Positions 18,032 through 27,047 of a stretch of DNA of 64,000 nt are shown here, in pieces. The position numbers were made by a program, and so were the translations under genes. Position 1 is the stretch's first letter. Each line of letters starts with the position of its first letter. Location: positions 117,038 through 181,037 of the forward strand of contig JBJXEA010000027.1 in assembly GCA_046155285.1 (NCBI GenBank). The letters run 5' to 3'. This stretch comes from CAILHX01 sp046155285 (GTDB lineage Bacteria; Pseudomonadota; Gammaproteobacteria; Burkholderiales; Methylophilaceae). The notes beneath the pieces were generated by a model. It was not told the origin of the DNA, searched no databases, and worked only from the letters and a program-made list of their open reading frames with translations.

Positions 18032-18137
18032 CGTCATTCCCGCGCAGGCGGGAATCCAGTTCAGCCAATTAAGGGGGACATTGATACATTTCACTCCGTG
18101 GATATTTGACTGGATTTCCGCCTGCGCGGGAATGACG
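18032..18137. repeat. Dispersed inverted hairpin repeat, copy 2 (loop GCAG), inside the glc operon
   Basis: A 106-bp element with inverted ends as in copy 1 but with GCAG in the loop and its complement CTGC at the other end; the right arm has one mismatch (TTTCC for TTCCC). It fills most of the 143-nt space between glcD and glcE. Its left end abuts the glcE start and may weaken or modulate read-through within the operon. Confidence 0.9.
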
Positions 18138-18166
18138 GAAAAATAGGTAGGCATCATGGTCATCAG

Positions 18167-19627
18167 TCAAAACCTCGGCAAATCCGCATGCGGCAACTGC
18201 CCATGATGCACATGCATCGCCCCCAGCTCGGCGCAGCGATACAAACTAGGCACGGCCTTGCCGGGGTTGAGCAAACTCAAGGGATCAAACGCAGCTTTCA
18301 GCGCATGAAAAATCTCCAATTCGGGCGTAGCAAACTGGCTGCACATCTGGTTGATTTTTTCCACGCCTATGCCATGTTCGCCAGTAATGGTGCCGCCCAC
18401 AGCGATGCACAGCTCCAAAATTTTGCCGCCCATTTCTTCGGTTTTCGCCAACTCGCCCGCATTGTTGGCGTCGTACAAAATCAGCGGATGCAAATTGCCG
18501 TCACCGGCATGAAAAACATTCGCTACGCGCAAGCCGTACTCGCTGGAAAACTCGGCGATACGGCGCAAAACCTCGGGCAATTTACTGCGCGGTATCGTGC
18601 CGTCCATGCAGTAATAGTCCGGCGAAATGCGCCCCATCGCCGGAAAAGCCGCTTTGCGCCCCGCCCATAGCCGTATGCGCTCAGCCTCATCAGTCGCGGT
18701 GTGAATTTCAGTCGCGCCGCAAGCCTGCACCACGTCATGCACGATGCGTATGCCGTCCGAAACCTCTTCATTTGCGCCGTCAATTTCCACCAGCAAGATG
18801 GCTTCGGCATTGCGCGGATAACCAGCATGGGCGTAGTCCTCCGCCGCTTGTATCGCCAGTTTGTCCATCATTTCCAAACCTGCCGGAATAATCCCGGCGG
18901 CGATGATTTCGCCCACCGCGTGACCGGCTTTTTCCACGCTATCGAACGCCGCCAGCATGACTTGCGCACGCTCTGGTTTGGCCAATAGCTTGACTGTAAT
19001 TTCGGTGATCACCCCTAACATGCCTTCAGAGCCATTGATAAGCGCCAGCAGATCGTAACCGGGGCTATCCAAGGCCTGACTGCCCAAAGTGAGCAACTCG
19101 CCATCCATCGTGACCACACGCACTTCGAGCACGTTATGTACGGTGAGACCATATTTCAGACAATGTATGCCCCCTGAATTTTCTGCAACGTTACCCCCTA
19201 TGCTGCACGCGATTTGAGAAGAGGGATCAGGCGCGTAATACAAACCAAACGGTGAGGCCGCTTGAGAAATGGCAAGATTACGCACTCCAGGCTGCACTTT
19301 GGCAGTGCGTGAGAGCGGGTCAATATGGATGATCTTATTCAGTTTTGCCAAGGAGAGCAGCAAGGCATTCTTGAGCGGCAACGCACCACCTGACAACCCA
19401 GTGCCGTGTCCGCGTGCCACCACTGGCAGATTACATTGATGACAAAGTCGCAGGATTTTAGTGATCTGCTCTTCGTTATGCGGCAAAGCAACCGCGGCAG
19501 GTATTTGTCTGTAAGCTGAAAGCCCATCACTCTCATAGGCCACCATTTCCTCAGCAGAGGTCAATAGGCAATCGCTCGCAAGAGTTCTGCGCAACGCCTT
19601 GAGAAAAGAAGGGGGCAATCCAGTCAT
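18167..19627 (-). CDS. glcD: Glycolate oxidase FAD subunit GlcD
   Basis: Catalytic FAD-linked subunit oxidising glycolate to glyoxylate. The 486 residues contain the PCMH FAD loop PVVARGHGTGLSGGALP, SIGGNVAENSGG, and near the C-terminus GEHGIGVEK of the FAD-oxidase C domain. N-terminal lactate-dehydrogenase-like homologues share these, so D-lactate is an alternative substrate, but the adjacent glcE and glcF favour glycolate. Its ATG overlaps the fhs stop by one base (TGATG), indicating coupled translation. Confidence 0.93.
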   Translation of the reverse strand: MTGLPPSFLKALRRTLASDCLLTSAEEMVAYESDGLSAYRQIPAAVALPHNEEQITKILRLCHQCNLPVVARGHGTGLSGGALPLKNALLLSLAKLNKIIHIDPLSRTAKVQPGVRNLAISQAASPFGLYYAPDPSSQIACSIGGNVAENSGGIHCLKYGLTVHNVLEVRVVTMDGELLTLGSQALDSPGYDLLALINGSEGMLGVITEITVKLLAKPERAQVMLAAFDSVEKAGHAVGEIIAAGIIPAGLEMMDKLAIQAAEDYAHAGYPRNAEAILLVEIDGANEEVSDGIRIVHDVVQACGATEIHTATDEAERIRLWAGRKAAFPAMGRISPDYYCMDGTIPRSKLPEVLRRIAEFSSEYGLRVANVFHAGDGNLHPLILYDANNAGELAKTEEMGGKILELCIAVGGTITGEHGIGVEKINQMCSQFATPELEIFHALKAAFDPLSLLNPGKAVPSLYRCAELGAMHVHHGQLPHADLPRF

Positions 19628-21294
19628 CAGTACAAGCCGGAGACTACGCCATCATCATCGATATCAATGCGTGTAGCACAAGGATCTTTGGGCAAGCCCG
19701 GCATCGTCATGATGTCGTCGCACAACATGACGATAAACTCGGCTCCGGCACACAAGCGCACCTCCCGTATCGTCACAGTATGTCCTTTGGGCGCACCTTT
19801 GAGCGTGGCATCGGTTGAGAACGATGACTGAGTCTTGGCCACACAGACAGGATAATGGCCATAGTCTTTTTGCAGCCCATCAATCAAAGCACGAATACGG
19901 CGTGAGGCGGCGATGTCGGCAGCGCCGTAGATATTGATGGCGATCTTTCGCATCTTTTCCCACAGTGGATCGGCATCTTCATAGACGTAATGCATGCATG
20001 TAGTGGCCGCTTCGGACAACCGAACGACCTCATGCGCCAAATCAGCAGCCCCCGCACCGCCTTTTGCCCAGTGCTCGGCCAATATCACCTTGACCCCACG
20101 CGACGCCATGCTGGCCTCGATCAGTGCGATCTCGGGCTCTGTATCCGTTGTAAAGCGATTGATCGCCACCACACATGGCAAGTGGTAATGCTGCGTGATG
20201 TTCTCCACATGTTTCTCTAGGTTGACGAGCCCTGCTTTGAGTGCGACAAGATTCTCAGGGATCAACTCTTTAACCTCTACTCCACCGTGATACTTGAGCG
20301 CTCGCACAGTCGCCACAATGACGCAAGCGGAGGGCTGCAGACCGGATTTGCGACATTTGATGTCTATGAATTTTTCAGCGCCTAAGTCAGCACCAAAGCC
20401 TGCTTCAGTCACTACATAATCCGCGAGCTTGAGCGCTAACTTTGTTGCAATCACAGAATTGCAACCATGCGCTATATTGGCAAATGGGCCACCATGAATA
20501 AGCGCCGGCGTCCCCTCTAGGCTCTGAACCAGATTCGGCTTGATCGCATCTTTCAGCAGCACTGCCATTGCCCCGTGCGCCTTGAGTTCACGGGCATGGA
20601 TCGCATGACCATCGAACCCATATCCAATCACGATATTACCTAAGCGCTGCTTCAGATCTTTGAGTGAATTCGACAGGCAAAATATGGCCATGACTTCTGA
20701 GGCCACGACAATATCAAAACCATCTTCTCGCGTTTGTCCATTCACCTTACCGCCTAGTCCCACCACAATTTGACGCAGCGCACGGTCATTCATATCCATC
20801 ACGCGTTTCCAGGTGATCTGGCGCGGGTCTATCCCCAATGCGTTGCCTTGGTGAATATGATTATCTATGAGTGCTGACAGCAGGTTGTGAGCAAGCGCGA
20901 TGGCAGCGAAATCGCCAGTGAAGTGCAGGTTGATGTCTTCCATCGGCACCACCTGCGCATAGCCGCCACCCGTGGCACCACCTTTCATACCGAACACCGG
21001 ACCCATTGAGGGCTCACGCAGACAGATGGTTGCTTTCTTCCCGATGTGATTCAAGGCATCGCCCAGCCCCACAGTAGTGGTCGTCTTACCCTCTCCTGGC
21101 GGAGTCGGTGAAATGGCGGTAACCAGTATCAGCTTGCCATCCGGCTTATTCCCCAGATCAAGCGCAGCCAAATCTATTTTGGCTTTGTAATGCCCATATG
21201 GGATTAAGCCGTCAGCATTGATTCCAAGTGTTTTGGCAATCTCAGTGATTTTCTTGGTGGGCGTCTGTTGCGAAATCTCTATATCACTCAGCAT
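19627..21294 (-). CDS. fhs: Formate-tetrahydrofolate ligase
   Basis: ATP-dependent activation of formate onto tetrahydrofolate, feeding 10-formyl-THF into C1 metabolism. The 555 residues carry the P-loop TPPGEGKTTTT (64-74) and MKGGATGGGYAQV, GPFANIAHG and TEAGFGADLGAEKF, all hallmark motifs of the family. Length is standard. It is the first gene of an apparent fhs-glcD-glcE-glcF operon. This joins formate use to glycolate oxidation; glyoxylate can break down to formate, so the pairing is metabolically plausible (inference). Confidence 0.97.
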   Translation of the reverse strand: MLSDIEISQQTPTKKITEIAKTLGINADGLIPYGHYKAKIDLAALDLGNKPDGKLILVTAISPTPPGEGKTTTTVGLGDALNHIGKKATICLREPSMGPVFGMKGGATGGGYAQVVPMEDINLHFTGDFAAIALAHNLLSALIDNHIHQGNALGIDPRQITWKRVMDMNDRALRQIVVGLGGKVNGQTREDGFDIVVASEVMAIFCLSNSLKDLKQRLGNIVIGYGFDGHAIHARELKAHGAMAVLLKDAIKPNLVQSLEGTPALIHGGPFANIAHGCNSVIATKLALKLADYVVTEAGFGADLGAEKFIDIKCRKSGLQPSACVIVATVRALKYHGGVEVKELIPENLVALKAGLVNLEKHVENITQHYHLPCVVAINRFTTDTEPEIALIEASMASRGVKVILAEHWAKGGAGAADLAHEVVRLSEAATTCMHYVYEDADPLWEKMRKIAINIYGAADIAASRRIRALIDGLQKDYGHYPVCVAKTQSSFSTDATLKGAPKGHTVTIREVRLCAGAEFIVMLCDDIMTMPGLPKDPCATRIDIDDDGVVSGLY

Positions 21295-21442
21295 AACGGC
21301 TCCCTGATACGCGATGACTCAATCTTAACAAAGCCCACTCTATATTGCCCCAGTTTCGCATGCAATCTCTTGATGCGCATGACACCAGAACCACGCATTC
21401 GAGTAAAATATCTGCTAACTAACTAGCTCTCAGAGAAAGCCA

Positions 21443-22327
21443 ATGCTTACAGACACCACCGCGGCGCAAAAGGCACAGACACTAGCCGAGGCGCTGCCTT
21501 ACATCAAAAAATTCTTCGATAAGACCATTGTCATCAAATATGGTGGTAATGCCATGACCGATGAGAAGCTCAAAGACAGCTTCGCACGCGACGTTGTGTT
21601 GCTGAAACTGGTAGGGATGAATCCAGTCGTGGTACACGGTGGCGGCCCGCAGATCAACGAATTGCTGGATAAACTCGGCAAGAAGGGTGAATTCATCCAA
21701 GGCATGCGTGTCACCGATGAAGAGACCATGGACGTGGTAGAAATGGTGTTGGGTGGTCAGGTCAACAAGGAGATCGTCAACCTCATCAACCGGCATGGCG
21801 GCAAAGCTGTTGGGTTGACCGGACAAGACGGCAATTTCATACGTGCCAGAAAGTTGCTCATTGAAAGTGCCGAAAATCCGGGGGAAATGATAGATATCGG
21901 GTTGGTAGGCGATATCATCGGCATAGACCCCAGCCTGATTGAGTTTCTGGATACCGGCGACTTTATCCCGGTCATCGCACCCATAGGCGTGGGTGAAAGG
22001 GGGGAGACCTACAACATCAACGCTGACGTGGTGGCAGGCAAGCTGGCGGAGATTTTGGGCGCAGAGAAGTTAATTCTGCTCACCAACACGCCTGGCGTAC
22101 TGAATAAAGATGGTGAGCTGTTGACCGGTCTAACGGCTAAGGAAATTGATGGTCTGTTCGCCGATGGCACACTCTCGGGCGGTATGTTGCCTAAGATCAG
22201 CTCGGCCCTGGATGCCGCACGCAGCGGGGTGAAATCGGTACATATCATAGACGGCAGAGTAGAGCACGCGCTGCTGTTGGAAGTATTGACGGATGAAGGG
22301 GTCGGCACGCTAATCCGTGCCAAGTAA
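21443..22327 (+). CDS. argB: Acetylglutamate kinase
   Basis: Second step of arginine synthesis, phosphorylating N-acetylglutamate. The 294 residues are an amino-acid-kinase domain with IKYGGNAM (K32 in the phosphate loop), VVHGGGPQI (63-71) and the C-terminal GGMLPKISSALDAARSGV. It is the classic single-domain ArgB. It diverges from fhs, is followed by a hairpin-rich spacer and then slmA. The XRE-ArgA fusion 12 kb away makes its substrate. Confidence 0.97.
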   Translation: MLTDTTAAQKAQTLAEALPYIKKFFDKTIVIKYGGNAMTDEKLKDSFARDVVLLKLVGMNPVVVHGGGPQINELLDKLGKKGEFIQGMRVTDEETMDVVEMVLGGQVNKEIVNLINRHGGKAVGLTGQDGNFIRARKLLIESAENPGEMIDIGLVGDIIGIDPSLIEFLDTGDFIPVIAPIGVGERGETYNINADVVAGKLAEILGAEKLILLTNTPGVLNKDGELLTGLTAKEIDGLFADGTLSGGMLPKISSALDAARSGVKSVHIIDGRVEHALLLEVLTDEGVGTLIRAK

Positions 22328-22360
22328 AAAGGCCACTTTAATTCGGGCTAAATAGAAAAC

Positions 22361-22460
22361 TCCCTCCCCCTAGCAGGGGGAGGGCTGGGGTGGGGGTTGA
22401 TCAGTAACCAATTGCACCATCTAACCCCCATCCTGACCTTCCCCCTGAAAAGGGGAAGGA
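22361..22460. repeat. G/C-tract hairpin repeat between argB and slmA
   Basis: Two hairpins face each other: CCCTCCCCC/GGGGGAGGG with a 5-nt loop (22362-22384) and CCTTCCCC/GGGGAAGG (22437-22459). The DNA between them is also imperfectly self-complementary (GGGGTGGGGGTT against AACCCCCATCC). The whole unit resembles an interspersed palindromic element and can end argB transcription. A related CCCCA...TGGGG hairpin overlaps the 3' end of the mob gene near 50942-50970. Confidence 0.65.
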
Positions 22461-22500
22461 ACGAACTTGAACCTACGGTAACTTAATAAGGACTGAAATC

Positions 22501-23079
22501 ATGGCCACTAAACCCGGCGAACGTAAACAACAAATCCTGCAAACGCTGGCAAAAATGCTGGAGACACCCAAGCAAGAAAAAATTACCACCGCGGCGCTAG
22601 CAGCCAAGCTGGACGTGAGTGAAGCTGCGCTATACCGGCATTTTTCCGGCAAGGCGCAGATGTTTGAAGGCTTGATTGAGTTCATCGAACAATCGCTGTT
22701 CACCCTCATCAACAAAATCACCACCGAAGAAACCGAAGGCCTCAAACAAGTGCGTCGCATCGTCACTATTTTGTTGTTGTTCGCAGAGAAAAATCCGGGG
22801 ATGACCCGCGTGCTGATTGGCGATGCGCTGGTCAATGAAGACCCAAAACTGCAACTCCGCATCAACCAATTGTACGACCGCGTCGAATCCACGTTGAAGC
22901 AGTCTTTACGCTTCGCCGAAACGCAAAGCAAACGCAAAATGGATCCAGAATCACAAGCCAACCTGCTGCTGTGCTACGTGGCCGGGCGCTGGCATCAGTT
23001 CGCCAAGAGCGGCTTTAAGCGCAAACCAATGGAGTATGTGCAGCCGCAGTTGACGTTGTTGTATGGGTTGGAGGAGTAA
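22501..23079 (+). CDS. slmA: Nucleoid occlusion factor SlmA (TetR family)
   Basis: TetR-type DNA-binding protein that blocks FtsZ assembly over unsegregated DNA. The 192 residues match SlmA: an N-terminal helix-turn-helix (TTAALAAKLDVSEAALYRHF, about 29-48), then LIEFIEQSLFTLINKI and the NPGMTRVLIGDAL segment shared with Escherichia coli SlmA. Its position next to argB is common in betaproteobacteria. RBS not obvious beyond AAGG upstream. A generic TetR regulator is the less likely alternative. Confidence 0.85.
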   Translation: MATKPGERKQQILQTLAKMLETPKQEKITTAALAAKLDVSEAALYRHFSGKAQMFEGLIEFIEQSLFTLINKITTEETEGLKQVRRIVTILLLFAEKNPGMTRVLIGDALVNEDPKLQLRINQLYDRVESTLKQSLRFAETQSKRKMDPESQANLLLCYVAGRWHQFAKSGFKRKPMEYVQPQLTLLYGLEE

Positions 23080-23080
23080 T

Positions 23081-24013
23081 TCAGCCTGATTTCTTAGATT
23101 CAAACTTCGCCCCAATATGCACCTGCTGGCGCCTCTCGGCCAATTCCACCTGCCGCTGACGTTCAGCATAAGCTTGTTTTTCTTCTTCGGTTTTTTTATC
23201 AAAGCAGTGCGGGCAGCTCACGCCCAGCACGTAAAACTCCGAGGCTAAATCCTCATGCCCCAAAGGATGCCGGCAGGCGCGGCACATTTGGAAGGTGCCG
23301 GGTTTGAGGTCGTGATCAACCGAGACGCGTTCGTCGAATACGAAGCATTCACCTTGCCACAGAGACTCTTCTTGTGGCACGGTTTCCAAGTATTTCAAAA
23401 TCCCGCCTTGCAGGTGGTAGACCTGCTCAAAGCCTTGGCTACGCAAGAATGCGGTAGATTTTTCACAGCGGACGCCTCCGGTGCAGAACATGGCGACCTT
23501 GGGTTTTGCGCGTAATTCTGGGGTGCTTTCTACCCACTTGGGCAAGTCGCGGAAGTTGGTGGTGTGTGGGTTGAGTGCGCCCTGGAACGTGCCGATCGCC
23601 ACTTCATAGTCGTTGCGCGTATCTACCAATATCACGTCGGGGTCGCTGATGAGCGCGTTCCAGTCTTCAGGTTTGACGTATTGCCCGGCCATCTCGCTGG
23701 GCTTCACCGCTGGCACGCCCATGGTGACGATTTCCTTCTTCAAGCGCACTTTCATGCGATAAAAAGGCAGTTTGTGGGCGTAGGATTCTTTGTGAACTAA
23801 ATCACTCAAGCGTGGATCGCTGCGTAAATAGGCGAGTACCGCATTGATATTAGCTGGCAAGCCAGAAATGGTGCCGTTGATGCCTTCCCCCGCCAGCAAA
23901 ATTGTGCCTTTGACATGATTCGCCTCGCAGCAAGACAACAAAGGTTGTTGCAGCTGGGCAAAGTCGGGCAATGTGACGAATTTATACAGCGCAGCAGTTA
24001 AATACTTGCTCAT
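23081..24013 (-). CDS. trhO: tRNA uridine(34) hydroxylase TrhO (rhodanese family)
   Basis: Oxygen-dependent hydroxylation of U34 in certain tRNAs, the first step toward 5-carboxymethoxyuridine-type modifications. The 310 residues comprise an N-terminal acylphosphatase-like region (GTILLAGEGINGTISG) and a rhodanese domain with the active-site loop CTGGVRCEKST (Cys177). A cysteine-rich tail follows (MCRACRHPLG, GVSCPHCFDKK) that may bind zinc. Convergent with slmA, ends 1 nt apart. Confidence 0.93.
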   Translation of the reverse strand: MSKYLTAALYKFVTLPDFAQLQQPLLSCCEANHVKGTILLAGEGINGTISGLPANINAVLAYLRSDPRLSDLVHKESYAHKLPFYRMKVRLKKEIVTMGVPAVKPSEMAGQYVKPEDWNALISDPDVILVDTRNDYEVAIGTFQGALNPHTTNFRDLPKWVESTPELRAKPKVAMFCTGGVRCEKSTAFLRSQGFEQVYHLQGGILKYLETVPQEESLWQGECFVFDERVSVDHDLKPGTFQMCRACRHPLGHEDLASEFYVLGVSCPHCFDKKTEEEKQAYAERQRQVELAERRQQVHIGAKFESKKSG

Positions 24014-24029
24014 ACGGGGAGAAAGTTTC

Positions 24030-24605
24030 TTAAAGCAAAAGGCCTAAATCGTGGGCAATGTCTTTGGGGGTTTGCCCAGCTTTCATGATGACGCGCAGTG
24101 TGCCGGTTTTGTCGAAGACGTACACGCCGGAGGTGTGGTCTATGGTGTAACCGGCTTTGGACTTGGATTCCTGCTTGGCAAAATAGACTTTGAAGTCTTG
24201 CGTGACTTTGACGGTTTGCGCCAAATCGCCGCGTAGGCCTAAGAAAGTGGGGTTGAAGGAGGGTACGAATTTTTTGAGTACTTCGGCGCTATCCCGCTCT
24301 GGGTCTAGCGATACGAACAGCACTTGCACGTCTTTGGCCGAATCTCCCATCAGCTTTAACCCGCCTGCTAGGTCGGTCATGGTGGTGGGGCATACGTCCG
24401 GGCAGTGAGTATAGCCAAAGAACAGCGCCACCACTTTGCCATGAAAGTCTGCCAATTTGCGCGGTGTGCCGTTGTGGTCTGGTAATAAGAAATCGCTGCT
24501 CAAAGTAACATCGGTCATGTCCGAACCAATGAACTGAGAAGCACTAGGCGTTTGGCTGCCAGAGCATGCAACAAGGCTTAACGCCAGCAATAAAACGCGA
24601 ATCAT
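24030..24605 (-). CDS. SCO1/SenC copper chaperone lipoprotein
   Basis: Delivers copper to the CuA site of cytochrome c oxidase subunit II. Starting at the ATG that overlaps the ctaB stop (ATGA), the 191-residue product has a lipoprotein signal (LSLVAC, Cys14), the thioredoxin-like fold with CxxxC (THCPDVCP, C68/C72) and the distal copper-binding His in DHTSGVY. A longer in-frame start 48 nt upstream would lie inside ctaB and spoil the signal peptide. Last gene of the ctaA-ctaB-SCO group. Confidence 0.93.
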   Translation of the reverse strand: MIRVLLLALSLVACSGSQTPSASQFIGSDMTDVTLSSDFLLPDHNGTPRKLADFHGKVVALFFGYTHCPDVCPTTMTDLAGGLKLMGDSAKDVQVLFVSLDPERDSAEVLKKFVPSFNPTFLGLRGDLAQTVKVTQDFKVYFAKQESKSKAGYTIDHTSGVYVFDKTGTLRVIMKAGQTPKDIAHDLGLLL

Positions 24606-25510
24606 ATGGGGAAGAAGAAGTAGTGATCCACCAATAAGGCGGCGAATATCCACATCAAATACCAGATGGAAAAGCGGAAGGTACGTTTGGCGAGGTCGTC
24701 GCTATATACCCGATAAATTTCTATGGCGTAGCGCATGAACATGGTGTTGAGTACCGCTGAACCCACCACAAAAATCCAGCCGCTCATGCCCAAGGCCAGC
24801 GGTAACAAGGTGACCGCGACGAGGATGATGGTGTAGAGCAGGATTTGCAGGCGCGTGTATTCCTCGCCGTGCGTCACCGGCAGCATAGGCAAACCCGACG
24901 CGGCGTATTCTTCGCGGCGATAGAGCGCTAAAGCCCAGAAGTGCGGCGGAGTCCAAGCGAAAATAATCAACACCAATATCCACGCTTCTGGCGACACCGT
25001 GCCGGTGACCGCAGCCCAACCTAGTGCAGGCGGCATCGCGCCGGACAGGCCGCCGATGACGATATTCATGGGCGTGGCGGGTTTGAGGAACACGGTGTAG
25101 ATGATGGCGTAGCCCACGAAGGTGGCCAAGGTCAGCCACATGGTGAGCGGATTGACGAGGAAGTACAGGATGGTCAAACCGCTCAGGCCGACAACGCTGG
25201 CAAACAGCGCGGTTTGGTTGGAAGTGACTTGTCCGGTGGGCAAAGGCCGCGCGCGCGTGCGCGCCATGCGCGCGTCTATCTTTTGCTCGATTAAACAGTT
25301 GAACGCGGCGGCAGCGCCAGAGGCCATGCCTATGCCGATTGAGGCGGCGAGCAGGATATTGAGCGGCACCATGCCGGGGGTGGCGAGGAACATGCCGATG
25401 ACGGCGGTGAACACGATGAGGCCGGTCACACGCGGTTTGCACATAGTCAAGAAATTGCGGCAGCTATCACCAAAACTTTGTTGATTCATGAGTTTAGTGG
25501 CTGTAATCAT
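24602..25510 (-). CDS. ctaB: Protoheme IX farnesyltransferase (heme O synthase)
   Basis: Membrane prenyltransferase (UbiA family) adding farnesyl to heme B to make heme O for the aa3 oxidase. The 302 residues have about nine helices and the two Asp-rich motifs: NCLIEQKIDARMARTRARP (first) and the YTDFLK-type equivalent near YTVFLKPATPMNIVIGG. Overlaps ctaA and SCO by 4 bp each (ATGA), so translation is tightly coupled. Confidence 0.95.
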   Translation of the reverse strand: MITATKLMNQQSFGDSCRNFLTMCKPRVTGLIVFTAVIGMFLATPGMVPLNILLAASIGIGMASGAAAAFNCLIEQKIDARMARTRARPLPTGQVTSNQTALFASVVGLSGLTILYFLVNPLTMWLTLATFVGYAIIYTVFLKPATPMNIVIGGLSGAMPPALGWAAVTGTVSPEAWILVLIIFAWTPPHFWALALYRREEYAASGLPMLPVTHGEEYTRLQILLYTIILVAVTLLPLALGMSGWIFVVGSAVLNTMFMRYAIEIYRVYSDDLAKRTFRFSIWYLMWIFAALLVDHYFFFPI

Positions 25511-26463
25511 CTTGTGAATCCATGTTGTCGTGTTAACTTCGAGTTTATCACTACCAGCGTCATCAAGAGTATCGCTGCCCCCGCATTATGCCCCACGGCT
25601 ACAGCTAAAGGCAGGCTAAACACCACATTGCTGATACCTAAAGCGACTTGAACTAACAATGTGGCCAATAGTAGCTTACCCCAGAAGCTCAAACTGGGAA
25701 TCTTTAACAATTTGCTACCAAACCAACCTAGATACATGAAAGTAATCAAAGCGCCCAGCCTGTGCATGAGGTGGATAGCGGTGAGCGAGGCTAGTGACAA
25801 TTGGCTGCCATCGGCATTCACGCCCAATTCGCGCACCAGATGGAAAGCATTGGCGAAATCAGTAGGTGGCAACAACATACCTTGGCAAGCAGGAAAATCA
25901 GGGCAAGCCAGCGCGGCGTAGTTGGTGCTAGTCCAGCCGCCCAACACTATTTGGCACGCCAGCACGACCAATGCCCACAATGCCCAAGGTCGCAAGGCGG
26001 GATGGGAAGTTGTTGGCAAGCGGCGGCTAGTCAACCATGTCAGCAAACTGAGCGTGGCCAAGCCACCAATCAAATGCAAACTTACTATCACTGGCTTCAG
26101 TAGCATGGTGACCGTCCACATGCCCAGCGCCGCTTGAAAAATCACCAATAACAGCAAAGCAGTGGGCAAAGCAGGAGAAATATCCCGCCGATTGCGCCAT
26201 GCGCTAATGAAAATCGCCAAAACCAGCAAGCCTAAGGTGCCCGCCAAATAACGATGCGCCATTTCTTTCCATGCCTTGTGGGTTTCTAATGGCTTGTCAG
26301 GGAAAGCAGTCGCGGCGACGCTGCTATGCGGCACACCAATATGGCCATAGCAGCCAGGCCAATCCGGGCAACCTAATCCGGCATCCGACAAACGCACATA
26401 AGCGCCCAACACCACCACACACAAAGCCAACGCAGTGGTGGCCAATACTAACTTTTTGAACAT
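25507..26463 (-). CDS. ctaA: Heme A synthase
   Basis: Oxidises the C8 methyl of heme O to make heme A. The 318 residues form eight membrane helices in two four-helix halves; GAYVRLSDAGLGCPDWPGCYG near the N-terminus contains the family's heme-pocket region and paired cysteines. The second half repeats the pattern (TSTNYAALACPDFPACQG). Histidines in AHRYLAG and HLMHRLGA are likely heme ligands. In the oxidase assembly operon. Confidence 0.95.
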   Translation of the reverse strand: MFKKLVLATTALALCVVVLGAYVRLSDAGLGCPDWPGCYGHIGVPHSSVAATAFPDKPLETHKAWKEMAHRYLAGTLGLLVLAIFISAWRNRRDISPALPTALLLLVIFQAALGMWTVTMLLKPVIVSLHLIGGLATLSLLTWLTSRRLPTTSHPALRPWALWALVVLACQIVLGGWTSTNYAALACPDFPACQGMLLPPTDFANAFHLVRELGVNADGSQLSLASLTAIHLMHRLGALITFMYLGWFGSKLLKIPSLSFWGKLLLATLLVQVALGISNVVFSLPLAVAVGHNAGAAILLMTLVVINSKLTRQHGFTR

Positions 26464-26467
26464 ATGC

Positions 26468-27046
26468 TCAACCTGCCCATGAATTTTTTAACAATCGCGT
26501 CAAGTCATGACGCACACCTTTAGGTTCGAAACCAGACGCATAACTCATCATCAAGTTGCCCAGAGGATCCACCAGATAGACTCGTCCCGCTTGCGGGGTA
26601 GGTTGGCCTGCTACTTTGAATTGACTGGAAAAGTCTGCCACATCAGCGCCCATCAGCACAGTGACTTTCTGCGGCGGAAGTATTTTGCTGTCTGCGGTGA
26701 GTAGCAATATCAATTGCAGGCGTTCTGTGTCTTTGGCCAAAGAAGTACGCAAGTTTTGCAGCGTTTGCAATTGTGCTTGGCAAGCCGCCTCACACGCACT
26801 TGCCACCATCACCATGGTCCACTTTTTCTCCCACTGCTTCGCGCTAAATGGTTGGCCTTGGGCATCTGACAAGTCAGGCAATTGCAGGCTCTGCGGTGGA
26901 TTCACCAGCTCACCGTAACTACGCGCACTCGCCTTCCAACCCACTAAATGCAAGGTGGCGGCTAGGGTAAAAGGCATCAAAAATACTACCGCAAGAATAA
27001 GCAGTGTTTTTCTGCCAGAGCTATTTTGGGTCGGACTAGACTGCAT
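26468..27046 (-). CDS. Membrane-anchored SCO-like thioredoxin-fold protein
   Basis: A 192-residue protein with one N-terminal membrane anchor (about 14-35) and a periplasmic domain. The segment MVMVASACEAACQAQLQ carries a CxxxC pair (C85, C89) in the place where SCO proteins have CPDVC. The C-terminal GRVYLVDPLGNLMMSYASGF looks like the SCO/thioredoxin beta strand. It sits between SURF1 and ctaA with 1- to 4-nt spacing, so it is very probably an oxidase assembly factor (copper or thiol handling). The function is inferred from fold and position. Confidence 0.75.
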   Translation of the reverse strand: MQSSPTQNSSGRKTLLILAVVFLMPFTLAATLHLVGWKASARSYGELVNPPQSLQLPDLSDAQGQPFSAKQWEKKWTMVMVASACEAACQAQLQTLQNLRTSLAKDTERLQLILLLTADSKILPPQKVTVLMGADVADFSSQFKVAGQPTPQAGRVYLVDPLGNLMMSYASGFEPKGVRHDLTRLLKNSWAG

Positions 27047-27047
27047 T

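Noticed and set aside
24702..25442. Long Arg/His-rich frame on the minus strand inside ctaB
   Set aside because: It is a shifted frame of ctaB, which has a full and correct heme O synthase sequence. Arg/His-rich translations are typical of shifted GC-rich genes.
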